From NCBI GenBank assembly GCA_026391695.1, contig JAPLDP010000034.1, forward strand, positions 17,257 through 81,256: 64,000 bases of DNA. Direction: 5' to 3'. The notes below the pieces were generated by a model that was not told where the DNA came from, ran no database searches, and was given only the letters and a program-made list of their open reading frames with translations. Each line of letters begins with the position of its first letter. Position 1 is the first letter of the stretch. Position numbers and translations under genes: made by a program. The DNA comes from Bacteroidota bacterium. GTDB lineage: Bacteria > Bacteroidota > Bacteroidia > Bacteroidales > JAGONC01. Shown piece after piece: positions 45,887 to 53,934 of the stretch.

Positions 45887-47278
45887 TTATATGTGTATCG
45901 GTTGTCCGTAAGCAGCTGCCACCGCTTCCATTATTGCCTCCGAGATTGTAGGGTGAGGGTGGATAGATGTAATGATCTCATACCCGGTTGTTTCAAGCTT
46001 GCGTGCAACTACAACCTCGGCAATCATCTCAGTGACGTTTTCTCCGATAAGATGGGCACCAAGCCATTCACCATATTTGGCATCAAGGATGACTTTCACA
46101 AATCCTTCTTTGGCTCCGGAAGCGCTGGCCTTGCCGGAGGCTGTCAATGGGAACTTGCCGACTTTAATATCATAGCCCGCATCCTTTGCAGCTTTTTCGG
46201 TCATGCCGACCGAAGCAATCTCGGGCTGGGTGTAAGTGCATGCCGGTACGTTGCCGTAATCCAAGGGTTCTGGATTCATGCCGGCAATTTTTTCCACGCA
46301 GATGATTCCTTCATGTGATGCCACATGGGCAAACGCCGGCCCAGGCACAACATCACCGATAGCATAATAACCTTCTATCGGTGTACGGTAGTATTCATCA
46401 ACAACGATCTTGTCTTTTTCCGTTTTTATTCCGGTTTCTTCCAGACCAATGCCTTCGATATTAGTTTTAATGCCAACCGCTGACAGGACGATGTCGGCTT
46501 CGATGATCTCTTCACCATTTTTTGTCTTTACGGTGGCCTTGCAGGTTTTACCTGTGGTATCAACCGACTCGACCGATGAGGAGGTCATTACCTTTATACC
46601 GGCTTTCTTAAATGACCGTGATAGCTGTTTTGAGACCTCTTCATCTTCAAGGGGTACTATCTCAGGAAGAAATTCCACCAATGTCACTTGTGTTCCTATG
46701 GCATTATAGAAATAGGCGAACTCGGAGCCAATAGCACCGGAACCGACAACAATCATGGATTTGGGCTGTTGTTTTAGCACCATGGCTTCACGGTAACCGA
46801 TGATTTTTTCCCCATCCTGTTTCAGACCGGGTAATTCTTTTGATCGGGCGCCTGTGGCAATGATGATATGGCTGGCCTTATAATCGGTCTTATTCCCGAC
46901 TTCATCGGTCACTACGACTGTTTTGCCGGGCTTGACAACGCCATAGCCTTTGATGTGATCGATCTTGTTTTTTTTGAATAGGAATTGTATACCCTTGCTC
47001 ATTCCATCTGCTATGGCGCGGCTGCGGTTTGTCATGGCTTCCATGTCGGGTAAAACCTCACCTGATAATTTTATTCCGTAATCAGCTGCATGCGCCATAT
47101 ACTGGTACACCTGAGCGCTCTTTAGAAGTGTCTTTGTGGGGATGCAGCCCCAGTTCAGGCATATACCACCAAGGTCGGCATTCTCAATGACAGCCGTTTT
47201 CATCCCAAGCTGCGACGCCCTGATAGCAGCTACATAACCACCTGGGCCACTGCCTATAATGATGATATCGTAATTCAT
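45887..47278 (-). CDS. lpdA: Dihydrolipoyl dehydrogenase
   Basis: A 463-residue FAD-dependent enzyme that reoxidises lipoyl groups of 2-oxoacid dehydrogenase or glycine cleavage complexes, using NAD. FAD-binding GSGPGGYVAAIRA at about 9-21; redox-active C40 and C45 in GGICLNWGCIPTKT; NAD-binding VVGSGAIGSEFAYF; FAD motif YAIGDVV; catalytic His442 and Glu447 in HPHPTISEA. It may serve GcvP and the rest of the glycine cleavage system. Single gene; a TACTTTTG box is upstream at 47306-47313. Confidence 0.95.
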   Translation of the reverse strand: MNYDIIIIGSGPGGYVAAIRASQLGMKTAVIENADLGGICLNWGCIPTKTLLKSAQVYQYMAHAADYGIKLSGEVLPDMEAMTNRSRAIADGMSKGIQFLFKKNKIDHIKGYGVVKPGKTVVVTDEVGNKTDYKASHIIIATGARSKELPGLKQDGEKIIGYREAMVLKQQPKSMIVVGSGAIGSEFAYFYNAIGTQVTLVEFLPEIVPLEDEEVSKQLSRSFKKAGIKVMTSSSVESVDTTGKTCKATVKTKNGEEIIEADIVLSAVGIKTNIEGIGLEETGIKTEKDKIVVDEYYRTPIEGYYAIGDVVPGPAFAHVASHEGIICVEKIAGMNPEPLDYGNVPACTYTQPEIASVGMTEKAAKDAGYDIKVGKFPLTASGKASASGAKEGFVKVILDAKYGEWLGAHLIGENVTEMIAEVVVARKLETTGYEIITSIHPHPTISEAIMEAVAAAYGQPIHI

Positions 47279-47305
47279 AAATCCGTATTAATTTAAATTG
47301 CCGTG

Positions 47306-47313
47306 CAAAAGTA
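47306..47313 (-). promoter_or_regulatory. Candidate -7 box for lpdA
   Basis: Minus strand reads TACTTTTG, matching TAnnTTTG, 28 bases before the lpdA ATG. No TTTG box at the expected distance. Confidence 0.4.
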
Positions 47314-47475
47314 CTAAAATCTGTTAAGATTATTGTGGATGTGATTTCCCAAAAATCAGGTGTTTAGATATCTCTTCAAACAATTGCCCCTGTGTAAATT
47401 CAGAATTATAATTTGAATAGCAATTTTATTGTATTTTTATGTCCTGAATTTTATGATCTTTTAAAGTCTAATCAT

Positions 47476-48945
47476 ATGGATCCCAGAGGAAAACAATACT
47501 ATATCGATGCGGCACGAAGGTCAGCCGTATGGCATGATGAGTATATCAGAGAGATGAAAAAGTGCCGGTTTGATACCATAGCAGTGCATGGGATTTACTC
47601 CTTGCAGGAGGCACTGGATTTCAACCAGGGATCGATCATTGAACCGATTTATATGTCTACATCCCAGGCTTATCGTGATGCTGACGAGATGGAGGCTGCC
47701 CTGGGTTATGAGATCCCGACATGGTGTTACTCCCGTATTGCCAATCCAAGTATTTATTATCTTGAGGGAGTGCTGGCCCTTCTCGAAGGTTATGGCGGCG
47801 ATGCAGAGACCTCTTGTGTGGTGACATCCTCCGGCATGGCAGCCATCCAAAGTGCCATTGATCCTCTTCTGGTGACTGATCCCAGACGGCCTTCTGCACC
47901 TGTCAATTTTGTGGCTACTTGCCAGGTTTATGGCGGCACTTTTCAGCAATTCGCCATGCGGAAACAAAAGGACAGAAACATACAGTGGCGGAAAGTCATC
48001 CACTCCAACGATATCAGTGAATGGGAAAAACTCATAGATGAAAATACCCGGTTCCTATATGGGGAGATGCCAAGCAATCCGGGTCAGGCTTTTTTTGACC
48101 TGGAAAAAGTTGTCGCACTCGCACACCGTTATGGCATACCTATGATCGTGGATTCAACAGTGGCGACCCCTGCATTGATGCGCCCTATCAATTATGGAAC
48201 TGATATAGTTATTCAATCTGTCACAAAGTCATTGAGTGCCAGTGGCCTTGGGATTGGTGGAGCCGTCATCGCACGCAAGCATATTGTGACAAACATCGAT
48301 AATGATGAGATGAAAAAGGATTTTTGCGGTTATCTTAAACTTTTACCAAACCGCGATAATGGCCCTAATATTTCACCCATGAACGCTGTCATGGCTATAA
48401 ATGACATACGTACAATCCGTCCCCGCATGAACCAGGTCAGCCGTAGCACCATGACCGTGGCGCATTATCTGGAAGGTCATAAACATGTTGAACAGGTTGA
48501 TTATCTTGGCCTGGAATCCCACCCTCTGCATGAGCTTGCATCACGTTATATGATACTGGTCGATTCAGAATACGATGAACAATATGGGCAAAAGGTCAAC
48601 AGATATGGTCATTTGATGTCATTCAGAATAAAGGGAGAACACCAGGCGACACGTGATGTTTTCGATGCCTTTCAGCGCATTTGGCGTGCTACTGACCTGG
48701 GAAGGATCAAATCAATAGCTACAATACCTTCCATATCAACACACTTACAGCAGGGTGAAGAAGGCCGCAAGCTGGCTGATATCCCACCTAATCTGATCCG
48801 CCTTTGTGTTGGCGCCGAGCATCCCAACGATATTATCGCCGACCTGGATCAGGCTCTGTCAGTCCTCGACGGGAAAAAGGTCAGCTTTTCCTTTCCGGAA
48901 TTCTCCTCCGGTGGCGCCTCGTCAGCTAAGTTGCAGAGAAAATGA
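47476..48945 (+). CDS. Cys/Met-metabolism PLP-dependent enzyme (cystathionine gamma-synthase/sulfhydrylase type)
   Basis: A 489-residue fold-type I PLP enzyme from ATG 47476 (MDPRGKQYYI); an in-frame TTG at 47413 is less likely. Family features: STSQAYRD, YSRIANPS, VVTSSGMAAIQSAI, EMPSNPGQAFFDLEKVV, IVDSTVATP and SVTKSLSASGLGIGGAVI with the PLP Lys. Members use O-acyl-homoserine or cysteine in methionine and cysteine metabolism. It is longer than the usual 380-430 residues, and the exact reaction cannot be told. Directly upstream of homoserine dehydrogenase, which makes its likely substrate pool. Confidence 0.85.
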   Translation: MDPRGKQYYIDAARRSAVWHDEYIREMKKCRFDTIAVHGIYSLQEALDFNQGSIIEPIYMSTSQAYRDADEMEAALGYEIPTWCYSRIANPSIYYLEGVLALLEGYGGDAETSCVVTSSGMAAIQSAIDPLLVTDPRRPSAPVNFVATCQVYGGTFQQFAMRKQKDRNIQWRKVIHSNDISEWEKLIDENTRFLYGEMPSNPGQAFFDLEKVVALAHRYGIPMIVDSTVATPALMRPINYGTDIVIQSVTKSLSASGLGIGGAVIARKHIVTNIDNDEMKKDFCGYLKLLPNRDNGPNISPMNAVMAINDIRTIRPRMNQVSRSTMTVAHYLEGHKHVEQVDYLGLESHPLHELASRYMILVDSEYDEQYGQKVNRYGHLMSFRIKGEHQATRDVFDAFQRIWRATDLGRIKSIATIPSISTHLQQGEEGRKLADIPPNLIRLCVGAEHPNDIIADLDQALSVLDGKKVSFSFPEFSSGGASSAKLQRK

Positions 48946-48954
48946 TTAAAAGTA

Positions 48955-48996
48955 GGCAGTCGGCAGTCGGCAGTCGGCAGTCGGCAGTCGGCAGTC
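48955..48996 (+). repeat. GGCAGTC tandem repeat, six copies
   Basis: Six perfect head-to-tail copies of GGCAGTC, starting nine bases after the upstream stop, followed by one degraded unit. A good candidate for length variation. Confidence 0.95.
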
Positions 48997-49004
48997 AGCA
49001 GTAA

Positions 49005-49108
49005 AACAGTATAACAGTATAACAATAAAACAGTATAACAGTATAACAATAAAACAATAAAACAATAAAACAATAAAACAATATAACACTATAACAATAG
49101 AGCAATAG
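49005..49108 (+). repeat. 8-bp tandem repeat AACARTAW, thirteen copies
   Basis: Thirteen 8-base units of AACAGTAT, AACAATAA and close variants, in a mixed order. Together with the GGCAGTC array it fills almost the whole gap between the PLP-enzyme gene and hom. Confidence 0.9.
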
Positions 49109-49140
49109 AAAACTATTATTGATAAGAAAACCCATAAATC

Positions 49141-50166
49141 ATGAAATATAAACTTGCGCTTATTGGATTTGGAACGGTTGGACAGGGATTTTGTGAAATA
49201 TTATTAAACAAAAATGCTTACCTGAAAAAGAAGTATGACTTTGAATTTGATGTTGTGGCAGTGGCCGACTTTGCCTATGGCAATGTGTTTAATCCTGGTG
49301 GCCTTGACATTAAAAGGATGATTGGCGAAGCCAAAATGAAAAAGAAATTCAGCAAAGATCTTACAAAATGGGATAACCTCACTCTTATCAGGGAATGCAA
49401 TGCCGATATCGTTTGCGAATTGACCTATACAGACCTGAAGACCGGCAAACCTGCTGTGGATCATTGCCGCGAAGCCCTTAAATCGGGCAAACATGTTGTC
49501 ACAAGCAATAAAGGACCTGCAGCTTTGTATTATCCACAGATGAAAAAGCTGGCTAATGAGCATAAAGTGAAATTCATGATCGAAGGCACTGTCGTTGCCG
49601 GTACGCCAATTATCAACCTGACATCAGGACCTCTGGCAGGCTGCGAGATCTCTTGTATTAGAGGCATCCTGAATGGCACAACCAACTATATCCTGACTGA
49701 GATGGAAAAAGGCTTGGACTATGCCCATGTCCTGAAGACAGCCCAGGAACTGGGGTATGCTGAGGCTGATCCAACAGGCGATGTGGAAGGCTATGATGCC
49801 AGAGCCAAGGTCACCATCCTTGCTAATGTAGTTATGGGAGCCAGTCTGAAAATCGATGAAGTGGTATGCAAGGGCATAACTAAAATCACAGCCAGCGACA
49901 TTGATAAGGCCAGGAAACAGAATGCCAGATGGAAACTCATAGGTTCTGTTGAAAGGAAGGATGGAAAAGTCGCCGGATCGGTGGCTCCGGAAATGGTACC
50001 TCTATCTCATCCGCTGGCTGGAGTGATGGGAGCAACAAATGCACTGACCTTCACCACTGACCTTCTTGGCGACGTCACCATCGTTGGACCTGGTGCAGGA
50101 AGAATTCAGACAGGCTTCGCCATACTCACAGATGTATTGGAAATTCATAAAGATATGCCATTATAA
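49141..50166 (+). CDS. hom: Homoserine dehydrogenase (monofunctional)
   Basis: A 341-residue NAD(P)-dependent enzyme reducing aspartate semialdehyde to homoserine. N-terminal nucleotide-binding LALIGFGTVGQGF; ELTYTDLKTGKPAVDHCREAL; SNKGPAALYYPQM (conserved Lys of the family's NKG motif); EGTVVAGTPIINL; ILNGTTNYILTEME and EADPTGDVEGYDARAKVTIL. No ACT or aspartokinase domain, unlike the fused ThrA common in Bacteroidota; the short form resembles archaeal enzymes. Feeds thrB and probably the upstream PLP enzyme. Confidence 0.92.
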   Translation: MKYKLALIGFGTVGQGFCEILLNKNAYLKKKYDFEFDVVAVADFAYGNVFNPGGLDIKRMIGEAKMKKKFSKDLTKWDNLTLIRECNADIVCELTYTDLKTGKPAVDHCREALKSGKHVVTSNKGPAALYYPQMKKLANEHKVKFMIEGTVVAGTPIINLTSGPLAGCEISCIRGILNGTTNYILTEMEKGLDYAHVLKTAQELGYAEADPTGDVEGYDARAKVTILANVVMGASLKIDEVVCKGITKITASDIDKARKQNARWKLIGSVERKDGKVAGSVAPEMVPLSHPLAGVMGATNALTFTTDLLGDVTIVGPGAGRIQTGFAILTDVLEIHKDMPL

Positions 50167-50229
50167 CTCTTTGCGCAAAGGTCGCCAAGTTAACGTCTCT
50201 GCTTTTGTTATTTATCTGATAGAACTATA

Positions 50230-51999
50230 ATGTCTTATACTGGAAAATGCCTCTATGTTGATCTCACCACTAAAAAGTGGGAAATCAGGGAAACTGATCA
50301 GTCATTGAAAGAAAACTTTATAGGTGGAAAAGGCATGGGATTCGCTCTCATGGAACAGTATGCTCCTGATCCTGACCCTTTTTCCCCGGAAAATCCCATC
50401 ATCTTTACTAATGGCCCATTTACCGGTTCCAAAGTTCAGACCAGCGCACGGACCTCTCTGATAACGAAATCTCCGTTAACTAATTCTCTTCTCGACAGCC
50501 ACTGCGGTGGGAATTTTGGCCCCCGGCTCAAAGCGGCAGGTTTTGACTACCTCTATATTACAGGTAAATCTGATCAACCGGTCTATATTTATCTCACCGA
50601 CCAGAAGGTGGAGATTCTTGATGCCCGTGACTTATGGGGTAAAGGAATATTTTATACAAATGATGAACTGATCAGGCGGCATAAAGGTATAAATCCCAGA
50701 GTAGCAGCTATAGGCCCTGCGGGTGAAAAACTTTCCAAAATAGCCTGCATCGGTGTCGACAAGCACCGGCAGTATGGCCGGGGAGGCAGCGGCGCTGTGA
50801 TGGGATCGAAAAATATTAAGGCAGTTGTGGCAGACGGAAAAACACCTGTCAAATACTATAATGAAGCTCTTTTCAATGAGATCAATAAAGCCTTTGTCAA
50901 AGATATCCTGAATCATTCTGGAGTAAAATTCCGCAGAGTCAAGGGCACGATAAAATGCATGCGCAGCGGCCAGGAATATGAGTTCCTGCCTGTTCGAAAT
51001 TTCAGGGAAGTCACCTTTGATCACCTGGAACAGGTCAGTTCCGAGGCAGCCCGCCAGGAACTCAATTGGGAAGATACAGCTTGTTTTAACTGTTCGATAC
51101 GATGCTCCAAATGGGCCCGGTGGGATAACCATGAAATTGAAGGACCTGAATATGAAACCACGGCATTCCTCGGCTCCGGCAGCATGGTCGGAAATATTAA
51201 GGATGTTGCTTGGGCAAATGAAGTGTGCAATGACCTTGGACTCGATACCATCAGTGCCGGTGTAACCTGTTCTTTCGCTATGGAATGTTATGAAAAGGGA
51301 CTTATTGATGACTGGGATGGTTTGTCCATGGAATGGGGTGATGCAGTGAACCAAAGAGTATTTATTGAAAAACTGGCCGGCAGGCAAGGTATCGGCGACA
51401 TCTTTGCAGATGGGACACGGGATGCGGCAAAAAAGATAGGTAAAGGCAGCACAGCATTTGCCATGAATGTTTTTGGCATGGAGATATCAGGCGTAAATCC
51501 TAAAGGATGTCTCACAATGGGAGTCACCCTCTCTGTCGCCGATTTCGCCAGCCACACCAGGCTGTGGTGTACTGAGCAGGAAATGGGCAGTGACTTCACC
51601 ATTGAGGATATTCCTGTCACCATCGCCGATGGCCTCGATACGGTCAATGTCAGGAACAGCTTGATTATTTGTGACTTTGTCCCCCTTGGATTAGACCGTC
51701 TGGCACCTTTGCTCAATGCAGCTACAGGACTTGATTATTCGGCTGACGATCTTCTTGCTTTAGGAACAAAACTTACACACTTAGCCCGGCGTTATAACCT
51801 GCGCAATGGAAGGAAATATACCGATGATATCATGCCTGAACGTTTTTTTAGCGAAAAATCGCTGGCCGGATTCATGCGGGATAAATATGTTGATAAGGCC
51901 TTTTTTAATGATATCATTCAGAAATATTATAAGGTTCGTGGATGGACTCCTTACGGAGAACCCACAAATGAAATATTAAAAAAATACAACCTGGTTTGA
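50230..51999 (+). CDS. Aldehyde:ferredoxin oxidoreductase (AOR) family tungstoenzyme
   Basis: A 589-residue protein with the full AOR layout: N-terminal TGKCLYVDLTTKKW and GGKGMGFAL, TNGPFTGSKVQTSART, DSHCGGNFGPRLKAAG. The 4Fe-4S cysteines C285, C288 and C292 are in DTACFNCSIRC (CX2CX3C), with a later Cys at about 481 (SLIICDF) as probable fourth ligand. Members oxidise aldehydes to acids with ferredoxin, using a tungsten or molybdenum pterin. The substrate is unknown. It is placed between hom and the DapA-like gene, so the aldehyde may belong to this pathway, but that is inference. Confidence 0.9.
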   Translation: MSYTGKCLYVDLTTKKWEIRETDQSLKENFIGGKGMGFALMEQYAPDPDPFSPENPIIFTNGPFTGSKVQTSARTSLITKSPLTNSLLDSHCGGNFGPRLKAAGFDYLYITGKSDQPVYIYLTDQKVEILDARDLWGKGIFYTNDELIRRHKGINPRVAAIGPAGEKLSKIACIGVDKHRQYGRGGSGAVMGSKNIKAVVADGKTPVKYYNEALFNEINKAFVKDILNHSGVKFRRVKGTIKCMRSGQEYEFLPVRNFREVTFDHLEQVSSEAARQELNWEDTACFNCSIRCSKWARWDNHEIEGPEYETTAFLGSGSMVGNIKDVAWANEVCNDLGLDTISAGVTCSFAMECYEKGLIDDWDGLSMEWGDAVNQRVFIEKLAGRQGIGDIFADGTRDAAKKIGKGSTAFAMNVFGMEISGVNPKGCLTMGVTLSVADFASHTRLWCTEQEMGSDFTIEDIPVTIADGLDTVNVRNSLIICDFVPLGLDRLAPLLNAATGLDYSADDLLALGTKLTHLARRYNLRNGRKYTDDIMPERFFSEKSLAGFMRDKYVDKAFFNDIIQKYYKVRGWTPYGEPTNEILKKYNLV

Positions 52000-52014
52000 A
52001 ATTTATTTTATTCA

Positions 52015-52060
52015 CTTCTGCGTCCCTCTGTGAAAACCTCCGTGTTCCTCCGTGGTTAAA
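52015..52060 (+). repeat. CCTCCGTG-family intergenic repeat
   Basis: TTCTGCGTCCCTCTGTG followed by AAAACCTCCGTGTTCCTCCG and TGGTTAAAA. This word family recurs in the intergenic DNA of many bacteria. It lies between the AOR gene and the DapA-like gene. Confidence 0.5.
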
Positions 52061-52123
52061 AAATCTTTCCATCGCGGAGTACAGAATATACTCACAGGAA
52101 CGCAAATCAAATTCCCTGAAAAT

Positions 52124-53002
52124 ATGTTAAAAGGAGCATATACATTACTGGTCACCCCTTTTAAAAATGATATGTCAGTCGACGAAGACGGCCTCAAAAA
52201 GCTTGTCCTGCGGCAGGTGGACGCCGACATACACGGTATTGCACCACTGGGAGTGACAGGTGAAAACACACTTATGACCGATGAAGAGGTGCTAAGGGTG
52301 CTTAAAATTGTCGTTGATAATGCTCATGGCAAATGCCTGGTTGTCCCCGATACATGCGTGATGAGCCTCTGGAAAGGACTGGAAAGAATAAAGGAGTTCG
52401 CCGGCCTTGGCGCTGATTATATCGCTGTTTTTGCTCCTTATTTTATCCTTCCTAAAATGGATGGCCTTATTAAATTTTATGAAAAACTGGCCGATGTGTC
52501 ACCCGTTCCGATTGTGCTGCATACATCAAAAGGCCGTACAGGCATTGATGTGACACCCGAGACTATTGCCCATCTGGCGAAACATCCAAACATTGCAGGC
52601 ATTAAATATGGCAGTAAGGAAATTGACCTTTTGGCAAAGGTCATTTATCTGACTAAAGACGAAGATTTCGAAGTTTTTACAGGCAAGGATACAACGGCTT
52701 TTACCTTTGTAACTGCCGGTGGCAGTGGCACCTTTACAGTGGCGGGAAATGTGATCCCCGGAGCCATGAAGGACATGGTCGATAAGGCGCTGGCAGGAAA
52801 GACCGGCGAAGCTCAGGAAATCCATCACAGGTACTATGAGCTTTTTGAAGCTGTGCGTTTTGAAACCAATCCCATGGGCGCCAAGATGGCTCTGAATCTG
52901 ATGGGATTGCCCGCAGGACCACTTCGGCTGCCGCTCACACAACTGAGTAATGAAAAAACCAGAGTGCTCGCATCAATATTAAAGGAAAGGGATCTGATAT
53001 GA
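52124..53002 (+). CDS. DapA-like (dihydrodipicolinate synthase/N-acetylneuraminate lyase family) aldolase
   Basis: A 292-residue TIM-barrel lyase from ATG 52124 (MLKGAYTLLVTPF); the open frame reaches back to 52052 through a repeat and is not used. Numbering matches E. coli DapA: the Schiff-base Lys is K161 (AGIKYGS) and R138 is kept, but Tyr133 is His, Thr44 is Val and Tyr107 is Phe. True dihydrodipicolinate synthase needs Tyr133 and Thr44 for proton relay, so a different 2-oxoacid aldolase reaction is more likely. Its stop overlaps the thrB start by four bases (ATGA), a strong sign of joint expression. Confidence 0.85.
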   Translation: MLKGAYTLLVTPFKNDMSVDEDGLKKLVLRQVDADIHGIAPLGVTGENTLMTDEEVLRVLKIVVDNAHGKCLVVPDTCVMSLWKGLERIKEFAGLGADYIAVFAPYFILPKMDGLIKFYEKLADVSPVPIVLHTSKGRTGIDVTPETIAHLAKHPNIAGIKYGSKEIDLLAKVIYLTKDEDFEVFTGKDTTAFTFVTAGGSGTFTVAGNVIPGAMKDMVDKALAGKTGEAQEIHHRYYELFEAVRFETNPMGAKMALNLMGLPAGPLRLPLTQLSNEKTRVLASILKERDLI

Positions 53003-53919
53003 AAGAGATCATCATCCGTGCACCGGCAACAAGCGCCAATGTCGGCCCGGGCTATGATATTTTTGCGCTGACACTGAGAGAACCTCATGATGAAGTTGTT
53101 CTGACGTTGAATGACTCGGATAATATCACTCTTTCCATCACCGGAGATAACCAGAATATACCGTTATCACCAGCAGATAACACTGCCGGACTGGCTGTTC
53201 TCGAGCTGCTGAAAAGAAAAAATCTGAACCAGGGCATTCATATCAATATCATTAAAAATATGGTTTCGGGTTGTGGAATGGGTACGACAGGCGCCTCTGC
53301 CGCAGCGTCCATTTTTGGTTTGGACAAGTTACTTAACCTCGGTCTTGGCCCCAATGAGATGATCGATATTGCCCGTATGGGCGAGGTGGCATCCGGCGGC
53401 TCACCCCATGCCGACAATGTAGCTGCCGCGATACTTGGAGGTTTCATCCTGGTTAAAAGCTATAATCCCATAGATGTCCTGAAACTGGATATCCCCGAAT
53501 TCCCTGTCATTCTGGCTGTGATAATGAAAAGCCAGCGAACGACAAGAGGTTTCATTACGTATGAAATTGGCCAGGAGAAGCTGAAGGAGCAGATGGCGCG
53601 CTGTTCCAGAGTCATTCATGCGCTTCATATCCGTGATATTGAAGAATTTGGAAAAGCAGTAAGCGTGGATTACATTGCCGAGCCTGTGCGAAGCGCGGCC
53701 ATACCCGGTTACCAGGATATAAAACAAAAAGCCCTGTCCGCCGGAGCCTACGGATTTAACGTCAGTGGCGGCGGCTCATCCGTCTTTGCTGTTTGCCCGG
53801 AAAATAAAGTTGATGAAATAGCTTTCCTTCTCGAAAAGGAATTCACTTCTAATCCTCATTTTATTGAGGTAATCAGAACTAAAACCAGTAATGAAGGGGT
53901 GAGAATCATTAAATCATAG
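52999..53919 (+). CDS. thrB: Homoserine kinase
   Basis: A 306-residue GHMP kinase: IIRAPATSANVGPGYDIFAL at the N-terminus, the ATP loop NMVSGCGMGTTGASAAA at about 87-103, GEVASGGSPHADNVAAAI, and FNVSGGGSSVFAV near the C-terminus. It phosphorylates homoserine for threonine synthase; thrC is not in the window. Translationally coupled to the DapA-like gene by ATGA overlap. Confidence 0.92.
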   Translation: MKEIIIRAPATSANVGPGYDIFALTLREPHDEVVLTLNDSDNITLSITGDNQNIPLSPADNTAGLAVLELLKRKNLNQGIHINIIKNMVSGCGMGTTGASAAASIFGLDKLLNLGLGPNEMIDIARMGEVASGGSPHADNVAAAILGGFILVKSYNPIDVLKLDIPEFPVILAVIMKSQRTTRGFITYEIGQEKLKEQMARCSRVIHALHIRDIEEFGKAVSVDYIAEPVRSAAIPGYQDIKQKALSAGAYGFNVSGGGSSVFAVCPENKVDEIAFLLEKEFTSNPHFIEVIRTKTSNEGVRIIKS

Positions 53920-53934
53920 AAACCACCCCGGTTA

